Below the pieces are notes generated by a model. The model searched no databases and had not been told where the DNA came from. It saw only the letters and a list, made by a program, of their open reading frames with translations. Source: an uncultured Oscillospiraceae bacterium (lineage in GTDB: Bacteria > Bacillota > Clostridia > Oscillospirales > Acutalibacteraceae). From it: DNA of 5,383 bases. The DNA lies in assembly GCA_900540305.1 (NCBI GenBank), contig UQFL01000089.1:1-5383 (forward strand), given 5' to 3'. The translations under genes and the position numbers were made by a program. Positions 5,364 to 5,383 of the stretch are shown here, in pieces. Position 1 is the stretch's first letter. Each line of letters starts with the position of its first letter.

Positions 5364-5383
5364 AATTTACCCCTGTTAAAAAT

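Overview
This is an AT-rich window with four complete protein genes, strong AGGAGG-type ribosome binding sites, extended -10 promoters and a lipoprotein. I infer a Firmicute, most likely a Clostridia member (gut Oscillospiraceae/Lachnospiraceae type). No rRNA or marker gene fixes the taxon. The first 28 bases are not genomic: they match the Illumina Nextera read-1 transposase adapter. Position 1 is therefore a read or contig edge, and genomic sequence starts at about 29.

Layout. 29-213 is a non-coding leader with a good promoter and a perfect 10-bp inverted repeat. 214-831 (+) encodes a maltose/galactoside-type sugar O-acetyltransferase. 848-880 is a bidirectional intrinsic terminator shared with the convergent gene at 914-2590 (-), a cytoplasmic GH13 oligo-1,6-glucosidase. 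2591-2726 is the promoter region of that glucosidase. 2727-3695 (-) encodes a single-polypeptide fusion of a FlaR/topology-modulation-type P-loop kinase and a Nudix hydrolase. 3696-3833 is a compact, structured leader for the fusion gene. 3834-5363 (-) encodes a secreted lipoprotein of the purple-acid-phosphatase/calcineurin-like metallophosphoesterase class. Its promoter lies beyond the window's end.

How the genes relate. The three minus-strand genes run in the order phosphoesterase, kinase-Nudix, glucosidase. Each of the last two appears to have its own promoter, so they look like neighbouring single-gene units rather than a tight operon. The acetyltransferase and glucosidase both fit sugar or oligosaccharide handling. 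The phosphoesterase and kinase-Nudix proteins both fit phosphate-ester or nucleotide chemistry. No shared pathway can be shown from sequence alone.

The most unusual feature is the 3696-3843 leader. On the minus strand it has a near-ideal promoter overlapping the end of the upstream gene, a small 5' stem-loop, and about 40 nt that closely resemble the helix III/loop C core of 5S rRNA. An intrinsic terminator follows, whose 5' arm is made from the 5S-like sequence and whose U-tract abuts the AGGAGG of the kinase-Nudix gene. This could be a decayed 5S rRNA remnant or a domesticated 5S-mimic attenuator.
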